Assembly (NCBI GenBank): GCA_964304625.1
Contig: OZ199838.1
Span: 2,790,001 to 2,854,000 of the forward strand
DNA from: Kudoa neothunni
Taxonomy: Eukaryota > Cnidaria
Reading direction: 5' to 3'
DNA length: 64,000 nucleotides
This document shows positions 1 to 10,859 of the stretch, piece after piece; position 1 is the stretch's first letter, and the number at the start of each line of letters is the position of its first letter. Below the pieces are notes generated by a model. The model ran no database searches. It saw nothing but the letters and a program-made list of their open reading frames with translations, and was not told the origin of the DNA. Both the position numbers and the translations under genes were made by a program.

Positions 1-394
1 AACATCTCTTCGAGTGGAATAAACAATGATCTATATATAAACATCCTAGAAATTTTCGTATTTTATTTTGCATAATGTTGTTTCCCAATAATAAAAGTTA
101 AGTTTTTGAGAAATATCTATATTAACACAATAAATCTTGATAGAGTCATTGTATCGATTCTTTAAAAAATAATATAAAATCAATAGACATTAATGAATCA
201 ATTTTCATAATCGCACTAAAATAAAGTTTAACTAATGATATAATTGGAATATTAAATTTCGGACAATTTTTTTCGTAATTAAAATTTTTTATATATTCTA
301 GAATGAATGCTAAAAACTGTAAAGGGAATTAATAAATTTACACGCAAGCGCATTGGGTGTAAAACGCTGGTTGTTGGTTGGTTGTTTGCGGACA
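1..394. other. AT-rich intergenic sequence
   Basis: No gene or repeat is seen. Short AT-rich sequence runs up to the ITPK1-like start codon at 395. It probably holds the promoter and 5' UTR, but no specific element can be picked out. Confidence 0.4.
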
Positions 395-1587
395 ATGGAC
401 CACCAAATAAAAGTGGGATATTTATTCTCACCACGAAAATTATCCAAATTGAAGTTGGAATTGCATATAAAAAATTCAAGCAGATATAATTTGGTCGATT
501 TGAAAGCTATCAATCCTTATAAATCGTTGGCCGAGCAACAATTAGATAATCTTGATATCATTATTCATAGGGTAAAAATAAGAGTGCGGCAATACGTGGT
601 TAACCGCATATTTAAAATTAGCTCAACGATTGTGTGAACCAATTGGAAGGATTGGATCCTGATAAATATACACGGACATTAACTGAAGAAGTTGATCGAT
701 TTAACATAAAATTATTGTCCCCGTTGACGGGTGATGGAGGAACTATCGGATAGACTGAAGTGTTTGACAAAATTGGTATCGTTGGCAGATTTAAAATTGG
801 AATCATTCTCGTTTAAAAATACCTCCTATGTTGGAAATAACCGCAAAAATGCCAAGAGATGAAGTAGAGAGGATATGTTACAATTTTCGAGATGAATACC
901 TTTCTTTAAACTCAACAACGAGTACAATGAAACTTTTGATGTTGACTTATCGTCATATAACTTTATAATTAGAACGTAATAGACCATTTATTGTAAAAAC
1001 CACGAAATGTATCCTTGTTGATGAGTATAGGTAGTTTTGTTTTGAAGTGGTATTTTGATGAAACCAGATTTGTTTAGATATAAAATGTGTCTCTATTTCA
1101 ATATGGATAAAATTGCTATCGACGGAATAATGGATTTCCTACAAAACAACTCCATTATTCTGCAACCATTTTATAATCATGATGGGTTGCTGTATAAATT
1201 ATTTATATTGGGTGATAAATGGCATCTTGAAACTCGTCCATCCATCAAGAATTTCGAATTTTCACACTCGAACAACAATATCAACTTTTTCAGTAATAAT
1301 GTTAGCAAAAGTGACTCTCATTCGACAGCTCTCCATTACAAAAACAACGAAGTAATCGATCTTAGATTTCCAATGCCATCAATTTGCTTTAGACTATCGT
1401 GGACACAAAGCTTTGTGATCCCTTTAAACATCATGGGCTGGCGCGAGAAGATGTGAGTTTATTAGTGAAATCAATAAGGAAATCAATAGATTGTCCGTTG
1501 CTCGGCGTGGATATGCTGCTCGAATGCAACACTAGAGATATGTTTATAGTTGATGTCAATTATTTCCCTGGATACGATGGTATTTAA
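395..1587 (+). CDS. ITPK1: Inositol-tetrakisphosphate 1-kinase (ITPK1-like)
   Basis: ATP-grasp kinase that phosphorylates inositol phosphates such as Ins(3,4,5,6)P4 in the cytosol. Proposed exons are 395-571, 622-921, 973-1008, 1068-1351 and 1393-1587; all introns are GT-AG and 41-59 nt long. The N-terminus (KVGYLFSPRKLSKLKL, then LDIIIHR) matches the family start KRVGYWLSEKKIKKL and LDVIIHK. The middle shows RPFIVKTT, the ATP-grasp lysine region. Then come LYKLFILGDKWHLETRPSIKNF, the FFSNNVSK motif and the C-terminal metal-binding LLGVDM and VDVNYFPGYDG, with the Asp, Asp and Asn of the family. Exon 2 changes frame twice, near 735 (GGG) and near 815 (AAAAA). In both places removing one base from the run restores family similarity, so I read them as sequence errors. 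The protein stops right after PGYDG, whereas relatives continue further; a missed 3' exon is possible. Confidence 0.85.
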
Positions 1588-1929
1588 AATTCTTTTTGTT
1601 AGGCCCATACAAACTAAAATGTGTTTGTAAATCGGCTTACTGTCACCTTTGATACAATTTTTCCGAATTAATCCTCTCATTCCCAATTTATTTTGTGGTT
1701 TTAAGAAAATGCACTCCTCAAAATAGTTTATTGATACAGTTTTAAAAATTTAAAATGCTCAACAAGACCCGTTATCGTTAAACTACTGGAAAAAATAAAA
1801 ATTAAGTAACTCCCATTCTTACTTACCAAAAACATAAAAATTTCGCGCCGTCTTTATAATACATTAAAAATTTATTTTATATCTGATTTGTAAATATTAG
1901 CATAATATAATCAATATGTTCACATCAAT
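1588..1929. other. AT-rich spacer
   Basis: No supported feature. It should contain the 3' end of the ITPK1-like transcript. Confidence 0.35.
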
Positions 1930-2235
1930 CTAGTTTACCGCGCTTGAGCATACATTGGGATACCAACTTCTCATTATCAAAACTATCGCATATTTAAAAT
2001 GTTTAAAGCACTTGATAAGAGATACAAAAGGTTTAGTTTTAGTATACGTATTTTCTTCCTGAATTAGATGTATTATGTAATAATAATGATTTATTAGATA
2101 ATACATAATAATCCCTGCATAACTTTTTAAATTCATTTCTAAATTTTTCAAATGTACATATACACAGTAAGAAACCAAATCTACGTAATCCTCTCGGGGA
2201 TCAAGAGAAAAGTGCGCCAAATTGGTCACGTCCAA
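1930..2235 (-). CDS. Hypothetical protein, weak candidate
   Basis: An open stretch of about 100 codons begins DVTNLAHFSLDPREDYVDLV and ends SSAVN. The first 45 residues look protein-like. The middle is rich in Tyr, Ile and Asn and may be an unrecognised intron (a possible GT-AG pair of about 45 nt lies near 2064-2110). The frame is open upstream of the first Met, so a further 5' exon is possible. I recognise no family. It may be a chance reading frame. Confidence 0.22.
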   Translation of the reverse strand: MDVTNLAHFSLDPREDYVDLVSYCVYVHLKNLEMNLKSYAGIIMYYLINHYYYIIHLIQEENTYTKTKPFVSLIKCFKHFKYAIVLIMRSWYPNVCSSAVN

Positions 2236-2640
2236 TTCACGTACCTATGAGCGCAATTATTCCGGAAAAAATTGATCTTTAATAATGATTAGGTTATTTT
2301 TAAATTGGCCAGTTAGCTATATAATAATTTTAATCGATAACTAAAACTCTAGAGGCGTGTTCACAGCAAAAAACTATTTTTCTAATTATTATGCGATACT
2401 TTCCCTATTTTTTTGTTGCTTTACTTTGTTGTTATTGGTAGAATAAGGCAATTCCGTCTACTCTGTAAATAAAATTTTCAGAGTGTATTTTAAAAAATAT
2501 TCTGATTTAATTGATCCGTGTGAAGTAATTTCAGGCGTAGCATCAGCAGACTAGCTAATAAAATTTGATTTTTTGTTGTTGGCCGTTTTTTAAGACAACG
2601 AAACCATCGAAGAATTACATATGAAAGAATAACTTTTTCT

Positions 2641-3065
2641 TCAACTAATTAATTTCTCTTTATGGTTATAGGTTATAGCGACGGCGTTTACTTCAATCTT
2701 TTTGCTTCGTGTCCACTCATATGCATTTTCATCAACAGAATGGAATTGTCTTGCGTAGAAATATTTTCTATTTTTAGGTTCTGAAATCACTTATACGTTT
2801 TAATTATTCGAACATTCATCTTTAGGATGCCGCCATTCGGAGTTGAGATAGTAGATATTTTAAAATTTGTTAGAGAGACAGTTTTCGCGCGATTAGATTG
2901 AAGACATTCATAGTATCCGATAATATTGTATGTTTCGTCGATATTTATAGTTTTATCAGTTTTTTGGACGTTAATTATTGATTTAACTAAACAATAAACT
3001 AGAAGTATAACTAAAAATGCGTGAAATCGGTTACTTATTGTATTAATATATTTAAAATAAGACAA
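2641..3065 (-). CDS. Hypothetical single-pass membrane protein
   Basis: The frame starting at 3065 has one hydrophobic segment near residues 16-34 (AFLVILLVYCLVKS). It continues with a plausible soluble part containing TYNIIGYYECLQ and TVSLTNFKIS and ends near 2787. A second open frame on the same strand (2641 to about 2780) reads KYFYARQFHSVDENAYEWTR and looks protein-like. The junction between the two is unclear: either a very short intron or a base error near 2790. N-terminal anchor topology is inferred. No family is recognised and function is unknown. Confidence 0.3.
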
Positions 3066-5847
3066 ATTATATTTTTTAGCAAAAATCTGGTATGAAATAT
3101 ATTACTGTTTGCTGGAAAATAATTTACATCGTTTAAAATGACAAAATTTAAAATTTTTGAATAGCATTATAATGTTATAGCGTTATAATTTGGGGTCGCT
3201 ATTTTCGACGATTATTTTTTTGTTTAACAAAATCCCCACGAAGAACTTTTCTTATCAAACAGCGAGACCGAAAGAATGCTGAGAACAATAATAGAGTCCA
3301 AATTTTTCACAATTTTGTTATTTTTTCTACCTCTACGAAAATAACTGGCAGAAATGTGTTATGAAACGATTTTTAACGATGTTCCTTTGATTTTAATTTC
3401 TTGTAAATTCTGTTTTGTTGTAGAGATAATGTCACGTTGTAATATTTACAGGCTAATTCATCTTCCACTTTTTCTATGCCGGCCCATTCAACAATAAAAC
3501 TATCAATTTCTCTCCATTTACCAACCATTTTAAGTTTTTTGGATGATAGAGAATTTTCCCAGAAAATAAACGACGAAAATTTTTTAAAAATTTGACGACT
3601 AAAATTGATTTTAATCGAAAATTGCCATCACTAGTTAAATTCACTAAATTTATTTTTGATTAGCGCTAATGCCCAGCTTTGCCTGGCATTATGTGATGGA
3701 AAATTTGAACTTTTAATTTTATTTTTGAATGGATAAATTATACGGAATATTTAATCTAATTAACACGTTAAATACTGTAAATTTTATTTTTATATTTTAA
3801 TTGTTGATTTTAAAACTTGTAATGATGTCTACAATGTGATGATTAAGAAAAACAAAATTATGTGCGCACTTTCCATTTAAATATAAATAGAGGTATAGAG
3901 AGATGTTAATGAGTATTTTTAAATTTATTTTACAAATTATTCACCAAAAATATAACGACTTTAATTTTATGAGAAATTCAATTAACGATTAAAGTTCATT
4001 TAATTATTAAACAAAATCATTAAATAACTTAAATAGGACTTCCAGTTCTTTTCAAAATATTGGGATAACAATTAACTCTTCTTGTTATAAAATTTATTAT
4101 TAGTCTACAAACGATAAAAAAATCAAATCAACCTAGGGTGCATCGGAAATAAAAATATAATTGTTACTCCATTGTTTTCAATTTTATAAATGATGTTTTA
4201 AAAAGCTATGAGTGGTAACTTAAGACGTATTCACTATTTTAACGTAATTTCCCGATTTTTTAATAAATGCAACCGTTCTTTTTAACAAAAATATATAAAT
4301 TTAATCATCAAAATACGATTAAATCTAAAATGCAAAGGTGTTTTTGGTTTGAAGAATTACAGTAATGCTAAAATACTTAAATATCAACTGGTTTTCTCGA
4401 AGGAGTGCACCCTTTAAACCTAAACGTACTATTTGACTTCCATAGAAAATTTCTTTGTATCGAACTATTCTTATATTAACGAAAACTTTGTGAAAATATC
4501 GGTTAGATCAAATAGATCAATAATTTCTATCAACTTACATGACACATATTGAGAGTGGACTGTATTTTGTGTCAATGTAGTTGTGGATATAAATTCTTAA
4601 ACTACGTATAGAATGCGGTGTCGCATATTTTCATGCAGCTCTTAATCTTAATGAATTATTTTTTGCGAAAACAAAATTATATATTTATTTGAATATTAAC
4701 CCTAAGGTCTGGAGTAAGGAATAATTAGGTTACTAAGAACTTAAACATTATTAATAAAGTTATCCTATCAAATATAGAAGCTTATCGAAAAGACGAATAT
4801 AATTTCAATTGATATATTTGATAAAAAGACATTTTTATTTAAGAAATTATCACAAAAATTTAATTAATTGAAAACTCTACATACATCACACATCTTACAC
4901 AATGTTTTTAGAATGCGTATGGACTCAAATTATTCCAGCATGGCAGCAACTTTAATCTCAAATTATGTGTTTAATTTAAGATGATCATAATCTTTTCGCT
5001 TAACTATATCTCTAAAGCTTGAAAAATGAAAATATATCTTAAATAATTTGGTTATGCTTCTAATTTTAAGGAAAATGCAACAACTCTTGTAAATTTGACG
5101 TTAATAATTTTAGTTGTCTTATAATTTCTCCGAACAGGCATATGTAAACTTTTTAGAACATTCTATACCATAATTAAAAGACTCTTTCTATATAGTGTGT
5201 ACAAGTTCGTTTTAATTGGCTATCAATCAGAAGTAAACAAACATCAATATTATTTAGGTATTTCTTAAAATCTGTTAATTGATGTAAACAACCAGAAAAT
5301 TCCTTACTTCTGACTGCGGTATTGATTATATTTATACTTCAAAGTAGGTTACGATTTTTATTAATGGTATCATCTGTTCAAATGCAAATTAAAAGTTCTA
5401 TTTAAAAAAAGTGTCTACATGACACATGTATAGCGTACTGTTGCAAGCACACATACACTATCACTGTATATACTAGGATATATATATAAATTGACTTTTA
5501 AATAGATAAAAATAACTATAACATTTTAAAATTAAATTGGAAAAACTGTTTGTCATGGAGGCAGGCGCAAATTTCTTTTGTTTGTTTATAATTTTAATGA
5601 AAATTGGGTATGAAAGGGTTAGTTAACAACTAGGAGCTAAAACTATGTAATAAATAAGGCGGACAATATGTATAGTTCAAAATGTAATAACCACTATTCA
5701 ATAATTCAATATAGGGTTTTCAAAGAGTCATGACTTGGGAGAAGCCTTTATTGATCTCTTTTTGCAAGAATATCACACAAAAACAAACCATTGAAATATA
5801 CAACATAACGTTTCATCTATTCATTTTCAACTAAATAAGCTATAAAT
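3066..5847. other. Long AT-rich intergenic region
   Basis: No coding region is found. It holds one copy of a dispersed repeat at about 3658-3705 and otherwise low-complexity AT-rich sequence. The right end is the 3' side of DDX18. Confidence 0.4.
3658..3705 (+). repeat. Fragment of the ATTAGC/ACTAGC dispersed repeat
   Basis: The stretch ATTAGCGC followed by GCCCAGCTTTGCCTGGCA resembles the start of the repeat at 23338 (ACTAGCGGG, then GCCCAGCGTTGCTTGGG) and, inverted, the sequence at 58650-58716. The core is a small palindrome (CCCAGC...GCTTGGG type). The class cannot be assigned from sequence alone. Confidence 0.45.
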
Positions 5848-8065
5848 CTAATTGTTTTTTGTTGTTTTATTCCTGTAAAGCTTGGATTTGGCAATATTTT
5901 TGGCAACTTTTGTGCTGCCAACGCGCGTGGTATTATGTCGTGGATTCATAGAACCTGAAGTATTAGATCTGTCCCTTTTGCCGCGAATATCTAAAAATTT
6001 ATCATACGAATAAATATTAAACTTGGGTTTGGAGTTAAAGTAAAATCATGTTATAATTACCAATGGTAACTGAAGGTGGTTTTGAAAATCCAAACGAGAA
6101 ACAAATCCGAGCCAAGTCAATTCGGTTGACATTAAAAATTTCTTTATTCGAATGACTTGCGTAAGCGTTAATATAAGAACGAAAGGCATCCTTTGCCGAT
6201 TTGTTAAGGTAGTAATTGGAAGAGATCAATTTTTCCAGCTATCAACAAAAATAGACAACACACTAACCAACGATATGAAACCCACTTGATCTTGTATATC
6301 AAACAGATTGGATTTCTTAAAGTCGTACTCGGTGAATGGTACTTTCATTGTGGCCAAGTATTGCACAAACGGTAACTCCTCCACAAGAAGAAACATAACA
6401 GCTTTTCCCTTGGAGTTGATCCCACGAGCAGTACGACCAACACGATGAATATACTCCTTGGGATCGTCTGGAGGGTCATATTGTAAAATCCAATCAACTT
6501 CAGGAATATCCAGACCTCTGGCGGCCACATCCGTACACAAAAGTACACCAGTTTTGGCCGCACAAAATTGCATAAATGTGGATGTTCTCTTTTGTTGCTT
6601 TTGTTTACCCTAAAAATTGAAGCACATACATAATTTCTCTCAAAACTAAAACAACCCACATGAATATCCATCACTGGGGTGTCTATATAGTTGAGTAGTT
6701 CGGAGTAGAATTCCACAGCTTTACATGACGAGAAAAATACCATCACTTTACGATTTTTATTTCGCTTCAAAAATGTGAACAACATAAGAAATCGTTTCTC
6801 CGGTGGCACAACAATATAGCCTTGCTCCAAAGTTTCCACAGTTGAGGTGGGTTTGTCATCATCCACTCCAACATACATAGGATGTTTGTTAAGGGATAGT
6901 CTTGCCAATTCCATAACATTTTTAGTCTGAGTGGCTGAAAACAAAACTGTTTGACGCGCTTTCGGTAAATAATTGATTATTTGTCGCATTTCTTCCTCAA
7001 ACCCAATTTCCAGTATTCGATCGGTTTCGTCAATAATCAAACATTTCAAGTTTTTAAAATTGAACCCCTCAGTATTCTATTATGTTCACAATAAATCAAC
7101 TCATTTATAAACATGCACTTGTATATGATCCAACAATCTACCAGGTGTAGCAACCAATAGGTTGATTCCTTTCCTCAATTTTTCCTGCTCAGCTGATCTA
7201 TTCGCACCACCCATAACTATACCGAATGTGTGGCGATGATATTGTAATAAATCGCATGTTACACCATAAGTTTGAAGTGATAGCTCACGTGTCGGTGATA
7301 TAATAATAACACCGGTACCTACAATAAGATTATATTATTTGGTGTTGTTCTTGTGAGTTTGGCCGATAAAACAGTTGTAACCAAAGCATTTTATTACCAT
7401 TTCTAGGCATAAAATTCATTTTGTACAACAATTCCACAGCAGGAATCAAAAATGCTAACGTTTTTCCACTACCCGTTTTGGCAGCACCCATCACATCTCT
7501 ATTACATTTAATGATAATTGATGGATAAAAATTTAATAATAGAATGAAAAATAAACCCACTTTCCAGCCAGTAGTGGAACCACAGTTTTGTATTGAATTT
7601 CCGTCATCTCTTCAAACCCCATACTTTCTACTGCTTTTAATGTGGAATTTGATATTAACTCTTTCAGCGAGTCAAATCTCTTGGATTCCGGCAAGAAAAC
7701 ACCTTTTTAATCGGAATTCAACATTACATTACATGAGAAATCTACGGATAACCTTTTTCAATAAGATCCAATGCTGCTGTCATTTTCGACTCAACCTCAT
7801 TTTGATCTAATACAATTTTAAATAACTTCTTATCAATAAGATTCCAAAATAAACCTTGGCTCTGTTCATGGATGACTGCTTCTGCTTCTGCTGCTATTGA
7901 TGATGATTGTTTTAATGGTAGCAATTTTTCCACATCTAAATATTGGTCAAGATTTTTCGAACAAATTTGAAAACCTTTATCCTCGGCTTGAGCTTTCTTA
8001 TTGTTTTTTATTTCTTCTCGTAATTTCTTCAATTTTTTTAGTCGTCTGACTGAAGCGCTATCCAT
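5848..8065 (-). CDS. DDX18: DEAD-box RNA helicase DDX18/Has1
   Basis: Nucleolar ATP-dependent RNA helicase of large-subunit ribosome biogenesis. The start at 8065 ([11 protein letters not shown]) follows a short leader. Exon 1 is 8065-7753 and exon 2 is 7702-7561, with further exons to the stop at 5848; introns are about 45-75 nt GT-AG. Helicase motifs in order: AAKTGSGKT (I), SPTREL (Ia), TPGRLLDH (Ib), DETD (II), SATQT (III), VFFSS (IV), [10 protein letters not shown] (V) and HRVGRTARG (VI). The DDX18-specific C-terminal extension is present ([20 protein letters not shown], then IFNVNRIDL and SFGFSKPP), ending in a basic tail. Motif II reads DETD rather than DEAD; the two Asp and the Glu that bind Mg-ATP are kept. 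The frame is clean throughout, with no error needed. Identification is secure. Confidence 0.95.
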
Positions 8066-8469
8066 AATGCCAACTAACACTGCGTGCGCGTGTATTTTGC
8101 CACATCGCGTGGTGAAGTGTTATTTTCACATTATGTAGTTGTTATCAGATCCAGTTGATAATTTTTTTTAATTTCCCCATTAAATGCCTAACCTCGCATA
8201 TAATTTTCATTAGCCCTCGTATGCGGTTGGTGGCTTTTTCTGGTAAAAATGATTCCTCCTGTGAAGAAGTTAAAAACGTATTATATTCTGAAGGTGCTCG
8301 AATAAAATTTATTTTTAACAAAGGATTAATGAAAAAGCTAAGTTAATTCTTTTATTACAGTAACGTTGGATTGTTTGTGACTCGTAAACAATGATGTTGT
8401 AAAAAATGAGTGCAGGAATAAGGTGGCCTTTCACTGCCACTTTCTTTGCTTTATGCAAGATACAAATAA
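8066..8469. other. Upstream region of DDX18
   Basis: Contains the DDX18 5' flank. A short plus-strand frame from about 8221 to 8346 (MRLVAFSGKNDSSCEE...) has protein-like composition, but I recognise no family and do not call it a gene. Confidence 0.3.
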
Positions 8470-9050
8470 AGTGAGTGATCGAATTTTCTTACTATTGGTT
8501 GGCAGGAGAAAAATCAACACACTTCGCGTTTATAACCGGCCACACAACGAACATTTGTTCTAGTTACCATATGTATTTAAGACAACTTCGATTTCGACAT
8601 CATAATAATAGGAGGTCATTGTGTAATTTTTGAAATTATTGAATCAGATTCGACCAAAATAAATATCATCGTGGACGTTTTGTTAATGATGAACGAATCC
8701 TCGGTGGAGTTGAAGGAAAGGAGGATCTATTTTATGGATGTCTTTGAGATAAAATCGGCGACCTTAATTTCCATTATTGAAAAATATGTTCGAGAAGACT
8801 CAGTAATTATAACAGATTGTTTCTTGAGCTTTGATAATCTCCACTGATATTATCATCATCTCTAAGTCAAACAGTACAAAATTTGTTGATTCTGTGACTG
8901 GTTTTCACACAAATACCATCGAAGAAATTTAAAATGCAATAAAATTTCGCCATTCTCCTAGAAACCTAACGTCATCTGTCATTGATGACGAAGAAATTGT
9001 TCAAATTTCGTTATATGAGTTTTTGTTTGAATTTCAATGAAAGCTAAAAA
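8470..9050 (+). pseudogene. Decayed Merlin/ISXO2-like DDE transposase
   Basis: Pieces in different plus-strand frames match the ISXO2-like (Merlin, IS1016-related) transposase domain in order: WLAGEKSTHF; a strand with IIIIGGHCVIFEIIESDSTK (first Asp/Glu region); KYHRGRFVNDERILGGVEGK; TLISIIEKYVREDSVIITDC (second catalytic Asp, ITDC); and KFVDSVTGFHTNTIEEI followed by NAIKFRH (the HTNTIE motif with the last acidic residue). The domain order fits the family, but frame changes and stops break it. They are not all explained by one surplus base in a run, so this looks like a real relic of a class II transposon. Terminal inverted repeats were not found. Confidence 0.75.
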
Positions 9051-10859
9051 ATAATACCAACTCTTGGAGAAAGTTTTTGAACTTACTTAGAATTGTTCAT
9101 TACATTTACAAAATTATATAATATTTTTCTATTTTATAATTCGATATTAAATAGAAGGATACGGTCTTCTGTTCAGTCATTAATAACTAGTAACTAATGT
9201 TATGCACATTATTCCCACTGTTGCATCAAGCGACATTAGACGTCTCTATACTGCATTAAATTCAAAAAATCATTTTAAGTATTAACGTTAGGAAATTTTG
9301 TTTTTTTAAGATTTTTAATTCCTGTATCATTAAATAGGTTTTAAATCGGCCTACAATTGTAACATTATTATATATTTCGATGTTGATATCGTTATTTGGT
9401 ACCTTTTTACATTAGGTTTTTATTATTTTTTACATTAGGTGACTGATTTTTAAATTTCTATGTTACACGCGAACGTTTGAAACCGAATTAAAATGACTTA
9501 ATGACTACTTCACACAATTTAATTCATTATTCTTTTCTTTATTACGTCCACGTATTCTAATTGATTTTTTATTATAATCAGTTATTTTTAATCGAATTAT
9601 ATGATCATTTTGTCTAGTTTGTCAATGATTGGGGAATTTTTGGTATTTTTAAAACAGCTGTAGTTTCCTTGAAAACAAACCAACAAGACATTTTGCGATT
9701 TATCTCTCATAGTAAATCTAAATAAATTTTTATGCTTATCCAAAACTCTCTGGTCCATGTTACTCTCTTGAATATCATTATAAAATTTAAATTAGCTATT
9801 TTATTCTCATCATATTTATTTGTAGCGCTCTTAAAAATTAATTTTTATTTAGATTATATATTTTATTCTGAATATAATTTCTAGTGATATTTTTTGATTA
9901 TTCATGGATCCTGATTCATCTCTTAGGAATTCTTTTAAAAATAAAATACGACAACATTAAAAATTGATCGTTTGAAGTTGTTTCAAAGTCACGTGGATTC
10001 TTTTCACCAATCTATAAATGTATACAATCAATAAAATTGCTTACACAGTTATGTATTTTTAAGATTCGGAATCAATCTATAACTAAACATATAAATTGGT
10101 GTTTGTAATATCTATTAGGATTTTAGATATTTGTTTATTATCATAAAATTTTTTATATATTGTTAAATAAAAATATGTAAAACGCTAAGAAAATTAAATA
10201 CTCTCAATACATGATAAATTTAACTTATCAACATAGCGCCAATATGAACGGATTAGTATAATGCTATCTGGCTAACTTTGATGAATATCAAACAAATAAT
10301 TGTAATGGAACCTTATTTCACCTTGTAATGTTTTAATCATTTCAACTAATTTGAATATAAAAATGTTAAGTGAACATATGAAAAACTGATAAGATAACAA
10401 TTATAACGAATAAAATGCCACGTGACTTAAAATGTGTCCAATTTTTCTTTGAAAAATTATAGTAATTATTTTTTAATGTAAAAAATAGCGTTGATTTTTT
10501 GGATAATATACAAAATTAGAATTCATAATTCATAACACATTTTCGATTATCAAGAAAGGTAATTTTTGAATAAGAGATACACTCCATTTAGGACAAGGAA
10601 GTATTAAGATCTGCTAGATTAAATCATTACAGGATGAAAAAGCTGATAGATACTTCAAATAAATTAATAATTAATGATCAATTTAAGAAAAATTTTGAAA
10701 ATTCGTAATAGAAGGAATAAAACTTATTGGTGATAATTCTATTATTATACATAAAAATAATTTAAGACTTTAGAACTTCAAATTTTACTCAAACCATAGT
10801 TAACAAGTACTCAAGAAAAATATGAAAAAATAGAAATGCATTATTATTAGAGATATCTA
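9051..10859. other. AT-rich intergenic region
   Basis: No coding region or clear repeat is seen between the Merlin relic and the 3' end of RalGAP-alpha. Confidence 0.4.

Noticed and set aside
395-1587. ITPK1 as a pseudogene
   Set aside because: All intron boundaries and all conserved motifs survive; only two homopolymer frame changes exist, both of the kind seen in other genes here.
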